Of a stretch of 64,000 nt of DNA, positions 47,206-54,005 are shown in pieces. The stretch's first letter is position 1. Every line of letters starts with the position of its first letter. This DNA comes from Glaciimonas immobilis (GTDB taxonomy: Bacteria; Pseudomonadota; Gammaproteobacteria; Burkholderiales; Burkholderiaceae_D), in the NCBI RefSeq assembly GCF_011947285.1, contig NZ_JAAOZT010000009.1, forward strand, positions 455,369 to 519,368, in the 5' to 3' direction. A program made the position numbers and the translations under genes. Below the pieces are notes generated by a model. The model was not told where the DNA came from and did not search any database. It was given only the letters and a program-made list of their open reading frames with translations.

Positions 47206-47421
47206 TTAGGTGTTGCCCGTAAAAGAGAGGGGAGCGTCAAGGAACGGCAGTATGAGCGCAGCGGTGTCAAGCGTTGTGGTAAATTCGGCCGCCGCGCTAT
47301 GAAGCCCCAATGCGTTAAGTGCATTTGTTATATTTGATAAAATGTTCTTGACAGATGTAGCTCCCCCGGCTATGGCATCAAGCTCAGAGGCGTTCAATAC
47401 GACCAGATTTTTATACGTCAT
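47206..47421 (-). CDS. Double-glycine-leader peptide precursor
   Basis: A 71-residue precursor. The leader MTYKNLVVLNASELDAIAGG ends in Gly-Gly, the cleavage site of C39 peptidase ABC exporters. The core of about 51 residues (ATSVKNILSNITNALNALGL ...) is hydrophobic, lacks cysteine and is homologous to that of the peptide at 49342 (shared LSN-TN-LN, a T-x-DT motif and an S-L/F-T-G ending). Preceded by AAGGA at correct spacing. It should be exported by the divergent transport operon. Confidence 0.8.
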   Translation of the reverse strand: MTYKNLVVLNASELDAIAGGATSVKNILSNITNALNALGLHSAAAEFTTTLDTAALILPFLDAPLSFTGNT

Positions 47422-47790
47422 GATTTTTATCCTTGAAGTGGTTGAAATACATTTTTGTCAGAGGCTTGAGGCCTCTTATCCCACTTGCCAGCGACAGCAA
47501 GGTGTTCAGCTTTGTTGGCCGTTCTGAAGCTTTAGTGCGGCTAACGTTTTGAAGCATACGACATTTATTTATTTCTTCAAGGAAATAGTTTACAGGTTTG
47601 TTTTTGAAATTTGGTGTTGCGGCGCGGGCTGGATGTAGCGGTAAGCAGGGGCAACGTAATTATTTAGCCAAGAATCTATGCTTAGCCCGGTTAACGTCGC
47701 GGGTGACCGCCTGCGCTTCGTTGGCGACGACTTGCCCGGTATTTTCGGGCACACCGCCAGCGAAAGCATCCAGTTCAAAATGGTTCGGGA
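47390..47790 (-). repeat. Type I duplicated block, copy B
   Basis: About 390 bases closely related to 49695-50085. It contains a leader start, a conserved frame ending ..KDKNHDV, a TATTTC-type palindrome, and the 3' part of a peptide gene with ELDAFAGG. It records a segmental duplication within the array. Confidence 0.85.
47570..47587. promoter_or_regulatory. Palindrome TATTTC-N6-GAAATA, site 1
   Basis: TATTTCTTCAAGGAAATA, 149-166 bases upstream of the peptide start at 47421. It belongs to a set of four related palindromes in this locus. Confidence 0.5.
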
Positions 47791-48180
47791 CCAACTCAAA
47801 ATGCGCAAACACAGTATCCTCCGGCTGCGCTTCCAGTTTGTCGAGAAAGAATTGTAGAATCCTCAGACTGGTTTTAACGTTCAGATTGAAAGTACGATCA
47901 ACAAACTTGAACAGTCTGTCACCGCACGCGTGCAGTGACGCCAGTTCCGCCAAAAAATATCCAATACAAACGGCCACGCAGTTTTATCCAGCGCCGACAA
48001 ACAAAATTCACATTTGAACGGTCATGGGATGGCTCGCCGTACTGGCAATAAGTCTGATTGATGCCCGATTTTACGCGTCATAGGAGCGGTTGACGTGGTT
48101 GACGTTTTACTCCAGGAAAGTGGGGAGATTGCGGTACGACGGGTTTTACATTCCGTCTTTTGCCTGTCAGGTGAATGCAT
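47660..48180 (-). pseudogene. Chimera of a radical SAM gene fragment and a double-glycine peptide gene
   Basis: Reading minus: 48180-48027 resembles the region just upstream of the radical SAM start. Then an internal deletion joins to the codons of KCEFCLSALDKTAWPF (frameshifted). The fragment runs through LFKFVDRTFNLNVKTSLRIL to HFELVPNHF, and at about 47776-47786 it passes in frame into ELDAFAGGVPENTG and a peptide tail ending at 47660. The peptide part is homologous to the precursor at 50119 but lacks the normal leader start, so it is not expected to be exported. Confidence 0.75.
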
Positions 48181-48334
48181 GACGCACGCAAGGCAAAACA
48201 TTAAACCCCCAAAGCCATTAAAACGGTTTATGCAACAATCCATTATCGATGCTTTACGTTTAAGCCTGTTTAATCGAGAGCAGCAGGCGGCACTGGCGTT
48301 ATGCCGGCCTCGATCAGTTATCTTTGCACAGTAA
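48167..48334 (+). other. Unassigned stretch with a short open frame
   Basis: Between the chimera and the 48368 peptide gene, a plus-strand frame closing at 48334 reads KPLKRFMQQSIIDALRLSLF and NREQQAALALCRP. The composition is protein-like but unrecognised. It may be a relic of imported DNA. Confidence 0.25.
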
Positions 48335-48367
48335 TGTTTATTGCAACGTCACTGTGTCGTGAGGCTA

Positions 48368-48598
48368 TCAAAAATGCGTTTGCGTAGCGGCATCAGTGGT
48401 GGCAGTGGTGGCGACATGCCCCGCACTACCAACTGCAGTAGTAGTGGTGTTACTCCCAGTATTGACTGTCTGAGCCACGCCACTGACGGCTTTATCGGCG
48501 GCATTACTTGTGCTACTAATGGCTACCGTGCGCCAACTTCCCCCAGCTACAGCATTGCATTCAGTGTCGCTCAATTTGATTAGATTATTATGTGTCAT
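48368..48598 (-). CDS. Double-glycine-leader peptide precursor, Thr/Ala-rich core
   Basis: A 76-residue precursor. The leader MTHNNLIKLSDTECNAVAGG is the most diverged of the set. The core (SWRTVAISSTSNAADKAVSG ... TTDAATQTHF) is rich in threonine, alanine and serine and free of cysteine. Preceded by an AAAGG site inside the type II repeat. Expected to be processed and exported by the C39 transporter at 51828. Confidence 0.75.
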   Translation of the reverse strand: MTHNNLIKLSDTECNAVAGGSWRTVAISSTSNAADKAVSGVAQTVNTGSNTTTTAVGSAGHVATTATTDAATQTHF

Positions 48599-48721
48599 GA
48601 TATTCAACCTTTAAAGTTTAAGAGTTTTTAATCAACAATCCATACTGCCGTGCATTTTTTTTCCAGTGCAAGCATCAACATAGCCAAGTCATTGGGACCG
48701 CCCAGAGTGTGTTGATTTTCT
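48597..48721 (-). repeat. Type II repeat, copy 2
   Basis: Nearly identical to 48967-49092 (offset 370 bases). It supplies the upstream region and ribosome-binding site of the 48598 peptide gene and the conserved frame (QHTLGGPNDLAMLMLALEKS). Confidence 0.9.
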
Positions 48722-48789
48722 AGGCGGGTGATATCAGCCTTCCTTTTAAAAGATCAGTTGGTCTTGCCAGTTAAAGAGAGATGCGGGTC

Positions 48790-48969
48790 TTAAGGGAGCG
48801 GCACTGTCGTCACAACGGTGTCAAGTGTTGTGCTAACTTCGGGGCTGTAAAACCCGGCTTCCCCTAATGCTTCTTTCGCAGTTGATGCAAGATAAGCTGC
48901 ATATGTAGATCCCCCGCCTACAGCATCAAGTTCAGTGGCGTTCAATACGATCAGATTTTTATACGTCAT
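48790..48969 (-). CDS. Double-glycine-leader peptide precursor, short core
   Basis: A 59-residue precursor with leader MTYKNLIVLNATELDAVGGG. The core of about 39 residues starts STYAAYLASTAKEALGEAGF and ends TTVPLP; the STTLDTVVT stretch matches the T-x-DT motif of the 49342 and 47421 cores. AAAGG lies upstream within the type II repeat. No cysteines. Confidence 0.78.
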   Translation of the reverse strand: MTYKNLIVLNATELDAVGGGSTYAAYLASTAKEALGEAGFYSPEVSTTLDTVVTTVPLP

Positions 48970-49092
48970 GATATTCAACCTTTAAAGTTTAAGAGTTTTT
49001 AATCAACAATCCATACTGCCGTGCACTTTTTTCCAGTGCAAGCATCAACATAGCCAAGTCATTGGGACCGCCCAGAGAGTGTTGATTTTCTT
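48967..49092 (-). repeat. Type II repeat, copy 3
   Basis: Third copy, upstream of the 48969 peptide gene. The conserved frame (QHSLGGPNDLAMLMLALEKS ... LLIKNS) ends at 48989. In this copy a stop codon lies directly before the conserved part, so only a fragment can be translated. Confidence 0.9.
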
Positions 49093-49123
49093 AGGAGGTG
49101 TCATCAACCTCACCTCTGAAAGG

Positions 49124-49342
49124 TCAGGTGGTCTTGCCAGTCAGTGAGATGGGTGTGTTCACGATCGGCGCTATGGTCACAATGGTGTCAACGGTCTTTG
49201 TAACTAAACTAGCCTCCGCTTCAAGCCCCCCAGAGTTGAGCGTATTTGTTACATTTGACAAAGCGTTCGCGAAATTTGTATATCCCCCGCCTACAGCATC
49301 AGTTTCAGAGGCGTTCAATACGGCCAGATTTTTATGCGTCAT
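49124..49342 (-). CDS. Double-glycine-leader peptide precursor
   Basis: A 72-residue precursor with leader MTHKNLAVLNASETDAVGGG. The core (YTNFANALSNVTNTLNSGGL ... NTPISLTGKTT) is homologous to that of 47206-47421. The frame opens four codons earlier (49354), but alignment of all leaders favours ATG 49342. The region upstream carries a perfect palindrome at 49377-49390. Confidence 0.78.
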   Translation of the reverse strand: MTHKNLAVLNASETDAVGGGYTNFANALSNVTNTLNSGGLEAEASLVTKTVDTIVTIAPIVNTPISLTGKTT

Positions 49343-49376
49343 GATTTTCACCATTCAGTAGATTGAGAAATTTTTT

Positions 49377-49390
49377 AGCGAATATTCGCT
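49377..49390. promoter_or_regulatory. Perfect palindrome AGCGAATATTCGCT
   Basis: A 14-base perfect palindrome 35 bases upstream of the 49342 peptide start, in an AT-rich tract. A candidate operator; no other copy was noticed. Confidence 0.4.
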
Positions 49391-49480
49391 TAATGCGCTA
49401 ATTTTTCGCTTAAGTTGGTATCAGTACGCACGGATTGGTAGGAATCTTTCCGCAGCGTATTGAGGTTCAACGGCGGGATG

Positions 49481-49723
49481 CTAGTTTAGTTGTAGTAACT
49501 GTAAGGGCGTCACTTCGCCTCCGAGGGTACCCTGTGTGTTGAGGGTTGGCGCAATTTGTGTGGTGGCATTACCCACTTGAGAAACCACGGTGGCTGCTTT
49601 GGAGGCTCCCCCAGCGCTAACTAGAATTGCAGTATTTTGTACTATTTGGGCGAATGATAGGCCTCCGCCAGCCACAGCATCAATTTCAGAGGCGTTCAAT
49701 ACGGCCAGATTTTTATGCGTCAT
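49481..49723 (-). CDS. Double-glycine-leader peptide precursor, longest core
   Basis: An 80-residue precursor with the best-formed leader of the set, MTHKNLAVLNASEIDAVAGG. The core of 60 residues (GLSFAQIVQNTAILVSAGGA ... EVTPLQLLQLN) is hydrophobic with small residues and glycine pairs, and lacks cysteine. It lies directly behind type I block copy A; the frame ending ..KDKNHDA overlaps its ATG. Confidence 0.8.
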   Translation of the reverse strand: MTHKNLAVLNASEIDAVAGGGLSFAQIVQNTAILVSAGGASKAATVVSQVGNATTQIAPTLNTQGTLGGEVTPLQLLQLN

Positions 49724-49928
49724 GATTTTTATCTTTCAGTTGGTTGAGATAGATTTCCGTCAGAGGTTTGAGGCCTCTTCTTCCCCTTGCCAGCGACGGC
49801 AAGGTATTCAGGTTTGTCGGCCATGCTGAAGTTTCAGTGCAGCTAACGTTTTGAAGCATACGACATTGATTTATTTCCACAAGGAAATAGTTTACAGGGT
49901 TTTTTTTCGAATTTGGTGTTGGACGCAC
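49713..49928 (-). other. Conserved unassigned frame upstream of a peptide gene
   Basis: A GTG-initiated 71-codon frame (...NPVNYFLVEINQCRMLQNV ... GLKPLTEIYLNQLKDKNHDA) overlapping the next peptide start. The same frame stays open in copy B (NKPVNYFLEEINKCRMLQNV ... KDKNHDV), with both silent and replacement changes. It may be a small protein, for example immunity, or a relic; a palindrome overlaps it. No family recognised. Confidence 0.3.
49872..49889. promoter_or_regulatory. Palindrome TATTTC-N6-GAAATA, site 2
   Basis: TATTTCCACAAGGAAATA, with perfect 7-base arms, 149-166 bases upstream of the 49723 peptide start, the same distance as site 1 from its gene. Confidence 0.55.
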
Positions 49929-49966
49929 GGGCTGGATGTAACAGTAAGTAGCGGCAACGTACTTAT

Positions 49967-50119
49967 TTAGCCAAAAATATTAAGCTCAGCATCGCTTACG
50001 TTGCTGCTGACCGTGTTCACTACGTTGGCGACGAGTTGCTCGGGACTTTCGGGCACACCGCCAGCGACAGCATCCAGTTCTGTCGGTTGCAAAAGGACCA
50101 ATTTGGGATGATTCATCAT
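49967..50119 (-). CDS. Double-glycine-leader peptide precursor, first of the array
   Basis: A 50-residue precursor. The leader MMNHPKLVLLQPTELDAVAGG-type sequence ends in Gly-Gly at residues 20-21, and the core VPESPEQLVANVVNTVSSNV plus DAELNIFG is short and acidic. Good AAAGG site upstream. It is the minus-strand gene nearest to the transport operon, so it may be the first cistron of a long peptide transcript. Closest relatives are the frameshifted precursor at 47015 and the chimera tail at 47660. Confidence 0.75.
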   Translation of the reverse strand: MMNHPKLVLLQPTELDAVAGGVPESPEQLVANVVNTVSSNVSDAELNIFG

Positions 50120-50548
50120 ATTTACCTTTAGGTAGTTAAAACACTATTTACGACAAAAATCTTTGAAAGTTTTGTTGATCGGTAGTGCGTCTGACGATTT
50201 AATCATAGAATCTTTTTGTATTTCCACAAGGAAATAATTTAGGATGTTGACTGCTCCTGTCACTTATACGAGGGGACATAGAAATACGTATCTTCATGAC
50301 CCTCAACTGTTTATATTCTTGGTTGCGCAGGTGGGTCGAGATCAATCGGGTGCGATGCTCTGCGCACACGTGTCACCGATTAATCGTCGAATTGCCACCG
50401 AATTAATGAATGAAAATTGCTTTGCCAGAGCGGCGGAAGACCGCTAAAAAATCTCATAGCCATGTACTTTTTTGTACGCTAACAAAAAATCTTGCGCAGC
50501 GTGCGCCGTGTCATACGCGTACCCGCATTAGCTTCCTGAACGTTGCCT
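50120..50548. promoter_or_regulatory. Divergent region between peptide array and transport operon
   Basis: About 430 bases with palindrome site 3 in the left half. A plus-strand frame at 50244-50447 (67 codons, ending ..CFARAAEDR) has some protein-like character but no recognisable family. Promoters for both the peptide genes and the secretion operon should lie here. Confidence 0.45.
50219..50236. promoter_or_regulatory. Palindrome TATTTC-N6-GAAATA, site 3
   Basis: TATTTCCACAAGGAAATA, identical to site 2, exactly 100 bases upstream of the first peptide gene and about 310 upstream of the HlyD gene, where it could co-regulate both. Confidence 0.55.
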
Positions 50549-51811
50549 ATGGCCCTTTTCCGAGAACAAGCAATCGCCGCGCAGCAGACCAGGCAACTGG
50601 GCTCGATCCTATTGATTCGTCCGCCGTCTCTGATGTTTTTGACCGGCTTTGCGGTGGCGCTGGCGTTGTTGCTCGCGGCTTTCCTGACATGGGGTAGCTA
50701 TACCCGGCACAGCACTGTGGCGGGGCAACTAATACCAGATTCCGGTTTTATTAAGGTGTATGCATCGCAGCCCGGCATCGTGGTGGAGAAGCACGTCACC
50801 GAGGATCGCGAGGTGGCGGCCGGGGAAGTCCTTTATGTGTTATCCAGCGAGCGCGACAGTACCACCGGCGGCGCTACGCAGGCGGCGATCAGCGCCGCGA
50901 TAGCGCAGCGGCAGGTCAGTCTGCGACGTGAGTTGCAGGCCCTGCATAGTTTGCAGCCGCAGGAGCGCGGCACGCTGGTCGATAAGATCGCCGGGCTGGA
51001 TGCGGAGCGCGAGAATCTGGTGGCGCAGATTGAGGGTCAGAAAGCGCGGGTTGCATTGGCGCAGATGACACAGGTGCGCTATCAGGACTTGCTAAAGCAA
51101 GACTTTATCTCGCAGGAACAGTGGCAACAAAAGCAGGAGGAATTACTCGATCAACGCAATCGGCAGCAAAGTCTGGAGCGCGACCGGATGGGGATTATGC
51201 GCGAGTTGGCGGCCCAGCGTAGTGCGCTTGCTGCCTTGTCCCTGCAACAGCAAAATCAGTCAGCGCAAATCGAACGTACCCTCAGCAGCGCCGTGCAGGA
51301 GTTGAGTGAGAGCGAGGCCCGACGCCGCTTAGCGGTCACCGCGCCGCAGGCCGGTAGAGCGACGGCGGTGCTGGCCGAAGTGGGACAAACAGTCGATCTC
51401 ACGCGGCCTTTGCTCAGCATCGTGCCGAGTGACGCAACCCTGCGTGCGCAACTGTATGCACCTAGTAGCGCGATCGGTTTTGTCCATGCGGGCGATCAGG
51501 TCTTGTTGCGCTATCAAGCCTTCCCCTATCAAAAATTTGGTCATCAGCACGGCGTCGTCGAGACCGTGGCACGGACTGCCTTATCGCGCAGCGAATTAGG
51601 CGACGCGAGTAATGCTAACGGTGGAGACAATGCGGCTGGCGCATCCTTGTACCGGATTACCGTAGGTCTGCAAAACCAGTCTGTACTGGCCCACGGAAGT
51701 CCGCAGCCGCTACGGGCTGGTATGACGCTGGAGGCCGATATTGCACAAGAAAAAAGGCATCTGTACGAATGGGTGCTTGAGCCGTTATATACAGTGACAG
51801 GAAAACGCTGA
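50549..51811 (+). CDS. HlyD-family periplasmic adaptor of a peptide exporter
   Basis: A 420-residue membrane fusion protein (CvaA/RaxA-like) linking the inner-membrane ABC exporter to the outer-membrane channel. It has one N-terminal membrane helix (LMFLTGFAVALALLLAAFLTW), a split barrel-sandwich/lipoyl region (GFIKVYASQPGIVVEKHVTE, then VTAPQAGRATAVLAEVGQTV) around a long coiled coil, and a C-terminal beta domain (PYQKFGHQHGVVE). A TTG at 50543 is also possible; ATG 50549 was chosen, though no clear ribosome site is seen. It is followed 16 bases later by the transporter. Confidence 0.88.
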   Translation: MALFREQAIAAQQTRQLGSILLIRPPSLMFLTGFAVALALLLAAFLTWGSYTRHSTVAGQLIPDSGFIKVYASQPGIVVEKHVTEDREVAAGEVLYVLSSERDSTTGGATQAAISAAIAQRQVSLRRELQALHSLQPQERGTLVDKIAGLDAERENLVAQIEGQKARVALAQMTQVRYQDLLKQDFISQEQWQQKQEELLDQRNRQQSLERDRMGIMRELAAQRSALAALSLQQQNQSAQIERTLSSAVQELSESEARRRLAVTAPQAGRATAVLAEVGQTVDLTRPLLSIVPSDATLRAQLYAPSSAIGFVHAGDQVLLRYQAFPYQKFGHQHGVVETVARTALSRSELGDASNANGGDNAAGASLYRITVGLQNQSVLAHGSPQPLRAGMTLEADIAQEKRHLYEWVLEPLYTVTGKR

Positions 51812-51827
51812 TGGATGCAATCTGATT

Positions 51828-54005
51828 ATGGCCGCTGCATTGTCCTTTGGTTTTAGCGCCACGTTACCGTTGATATTGCAAACCGAAAGCGCAGAATGCG
51901 GCCTGGCCTGTCTGGCGATGGTCGCCGGCTTTCACGGCTATCGCAGCGATCTGGGGACGTTGCGGCAACGCTTTCCGATCTCCTTGAAGGGCGCAACCTT
52001 GCGCGATTTAATCCACGTCGCCGCCCAAATGTCGCTGGCGTCGCGCGCCGTCAAACTTGATGTCGATGCATTGGACCAGTTGCGCTTGCCATGTGTCTTG
52101 CATTGGAACTTTAATCATTTTGTCGTGTTGCAAAAAGTGGGTCGGCGCACGGTAACGATTTACGATCCTGCGGCAGGCATCCGTCAATGTTCGCTGCAAG
52201 AAGTCTCCGATGCATTCACCGGCGTCGCGCTGGAATGCTGGCCAGATGCGGGATTCCGGCCAGCGCAGGAAGTCCGGCGCGTGCATTTGCGCGATCTGGT
52301 AGGACGTGTCAGCGGTTTGTATCGCTCGTTCGGCCAGATTATTTTGCTATCGTTGGCGCTGGAGGCATTTGCGCTGGTGAGCCCGTTCTTTATGCAATGG
52401 GTGATCGATAATGTTCTGGTGACGGCTGATCGCGATTTGCTGTTAACGCTGGCGGTGGGATTTGGCCTGTTGCTGGTGGTGCAGCAATTGATCAGCCTGG
52501 CACGTAGCTGGGCGACGATGTATATGAGCACGACGCTCAATGTGCAATGGCAGGGCAACGTCTTCACCCATTTGCTGCGCTTGCCGGTCGACTGGTTTCA
52601 GAAGCGCCATCTCGGTGATGTGGTATCGCGCTTTGGTGCTGTGGGGGCGATTCAGCATACGCTCACTATCTCGTTTCTGGAGGCGCTGCTGGATGGCGCA
52701 ATGGCGGCTTTAACGCTGGTATTGATGTTTCTTTATAGTCCTTTGCTTGCATGGATAGCGGTTGGTGCCATGGTGTTATACGGGTTAGTACGCTGGGCCT
52801 GGTTTGCGCCGCTGCGACGTGCGACGGAGGAACAGATTATTCACGCAGCCGTGCAGCAAACCCATTTTCTGGAGACCATACGCGGCGTCAAAACCATCAA
52901 GCTGTTTCAGCGTAGCGACGCGCGTCGCGGGGGCTGGCTGGCGTTGCTGGTGGACCAGATTAACGCCGATTTGCGCACACAAAAACTGAGTTTGCTATAC
53001 CGCTCCCTGAATGGCCTGATCTTTGGTATTGAGAACATTTTGATTATTAGTCTTGGTGCCAAACTAATTATGGATGGCAGTTTTAGTATCGGTGTACTGA
53101 TCGCTTTCGTGGCGTATAAAGGGCAGTTCGATTCTCGGGTGAGCGCGCTGATCGACAAATGGGTTGAAGTCAAAATGTTGAAATTGCAAGCCGAACGCCT
53201 TGCCGATATTGTCTTGCAAGCGCCGGAACCACAACCGACTTCTGCCATGGATTTTTCCGCCGCCCAAGATGACGCAGCGCTGCCAGCAACGCTGGAGGTA
53301 AAAAATTGTCGCTTCCGTTACGGCGAGCGCGAACCGGATGTCCTCAGCGATATTTCGTTCACGGTTGCCGCCGGTGAGTCGGTGGCCATCGCTGGGCCAT
53401 CTGGCGGCGGCAAGACCACGCTGATCAATATTTTATTGGGCGTGCTGACGCCGACTGAAGGTCAGGTGTTGATTGGACACCGTGACCTGCAACAAGTCGG
53501 CCTGGCGACTGTGCGCGGCATGGTGGCGACGGTGTTGCAGGATGACGTGTTGTTTGCCGGATCGATTGCGGACAACATCTGTTTTTTTGATCCTGTGGCT
53601 GATCGCACCTGGATCACGCAATGCGCGCAAATGGCGGCGATTCATGATGATATTGCTGCCATGCCGATGGCTTACAACACCTTGGTCGGGGATATGGGAA
53701 CCGTGCTGTCAGGCGGCCAGAAACAGCGTGTGTTGCTGGCGCGCGCGTTGTATAAGCGGCCCCAGATTTTGTTTCTTGATGAAGCGACCAGTCATCTCGA
53801 TATCGCGCGGGAAAAGACGGTCAATGCATCCATACAATCGCTGCAGATCACGCGCGTGATTGTGGCCCATCGGCCCGAAACCATTGCCTCCGCTGACCGC
53901 GTCCTGATGCTGGAGGATGGCAAACTGATTGAACTCATGCAGCCAGCTGCGCATCAAAAATCACTGCGTCCGACGACGCCGGAGCTGACGGTGCAGCCGG
54001 TATGA
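51828..54005 (+). CDS. Peptidase-containing ABC transporter (C39 type)
   Basis: A 725-residue bacteriocin-type exporter (CvaB/RaxB-like). The N-terminal C39 protease has its oxyanion Gln18, catalytic Cys24 (TESAECGLACLAMV), His97 (NFNHFVVL) and Asp113 (IYDPAAG), all intact, so it should cleave after the Gly-Gly of leaders. A six-helix membrane domain follows (about 165-440), then the nucleotide-binding domain with Walker A GPSGGGKTT near residue 523, signature LSGGQKQRVLLARAL and Walker B ILFLDEATS. It should process and export the peptides encoded on the opposite strand. It overlaps the outer-membrane gene by ATGA. Confidence 0.93.
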   Translation: MAAALSFGFSATLPLILQTESAECGLACLAMVAGFHGYRSDLGTLRQRFPISLKGATLRDLIHVAAQMSLASRAVKLDVDALDQLRLPCVLHWNFNHFVVLQKVGRRTVTIYDPAAGIRQCSLQEVSDAFTGVALECWPDAGFRPAQEVRRVHLRDLVGRVSGLYRSFGQIILLSLALEAFALVSPFFMQWVIDNVLVTADRDLLLTLAVGFGLLLVVQQLISLARSWATMYMSTTLNVQWQGNVFTHLLRLPVDWFQKRHLGDVVSRFGAVGAIQHTLTISFLEALLDGAMAALTLVLMFLYSPLLAWIAVGAMVLYGLVRWAWFAPLRRATEEQIIHAAVQQTHFLETIRGVKTIKLFQRSDARRGGWLALLVDQINADLRTQKLSLLYRSLNGLIFGIENILIISLGAKLIMDGSFSIGVLIAFVAYKGQFDSRVSALIDKWVEVKMLKLQAERLADIVLQAPEPQPTSAMDFSAAQDDAALPATLEVKNCRFRYGEREPDVLSDISFTVAAGESVAIAGPSGGGKTTLINILLGVLTPTEGQVLIGHRDLQQVGLATVRGMVATVLQDDVLFAGSIADNICFFDPVADRTWITQCAQMAAIHDDIAAMPMAYNTLVGDMGTVLSGGQKQRVLLARALYKRPQILFLDEATSHLDIAREKTVNASIQSLQITRVIVAHRPETIASADRVLMLEDGKLIELMQPAAHQKSLRPTTPELTVQPV

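Larger units (their letters stand above)
49695..50085 (-). repeat. Type I duplicated block, copy A
   Basis: Counterpart of 47390-47790. It spans the 49723 leader, a conserved frame, a palindrome and most of the 50119 peptide gene. Confidence 0.85.

Noticed and set aside
47142..47324. 60-codon minus-strand frame overlapping the peptide gene at 47206
   Set aside because: Out of frame with the conserved leader-type gene and the type II frame, and not conserved in the other repeat copies.
47000..50100. CRISPR array interpretation of the repeats
   Set aside because: Repeats are 110-390 bases, irregularly spaced and include coding leaders; there are no short regular repeats with spacers and no cas genes.
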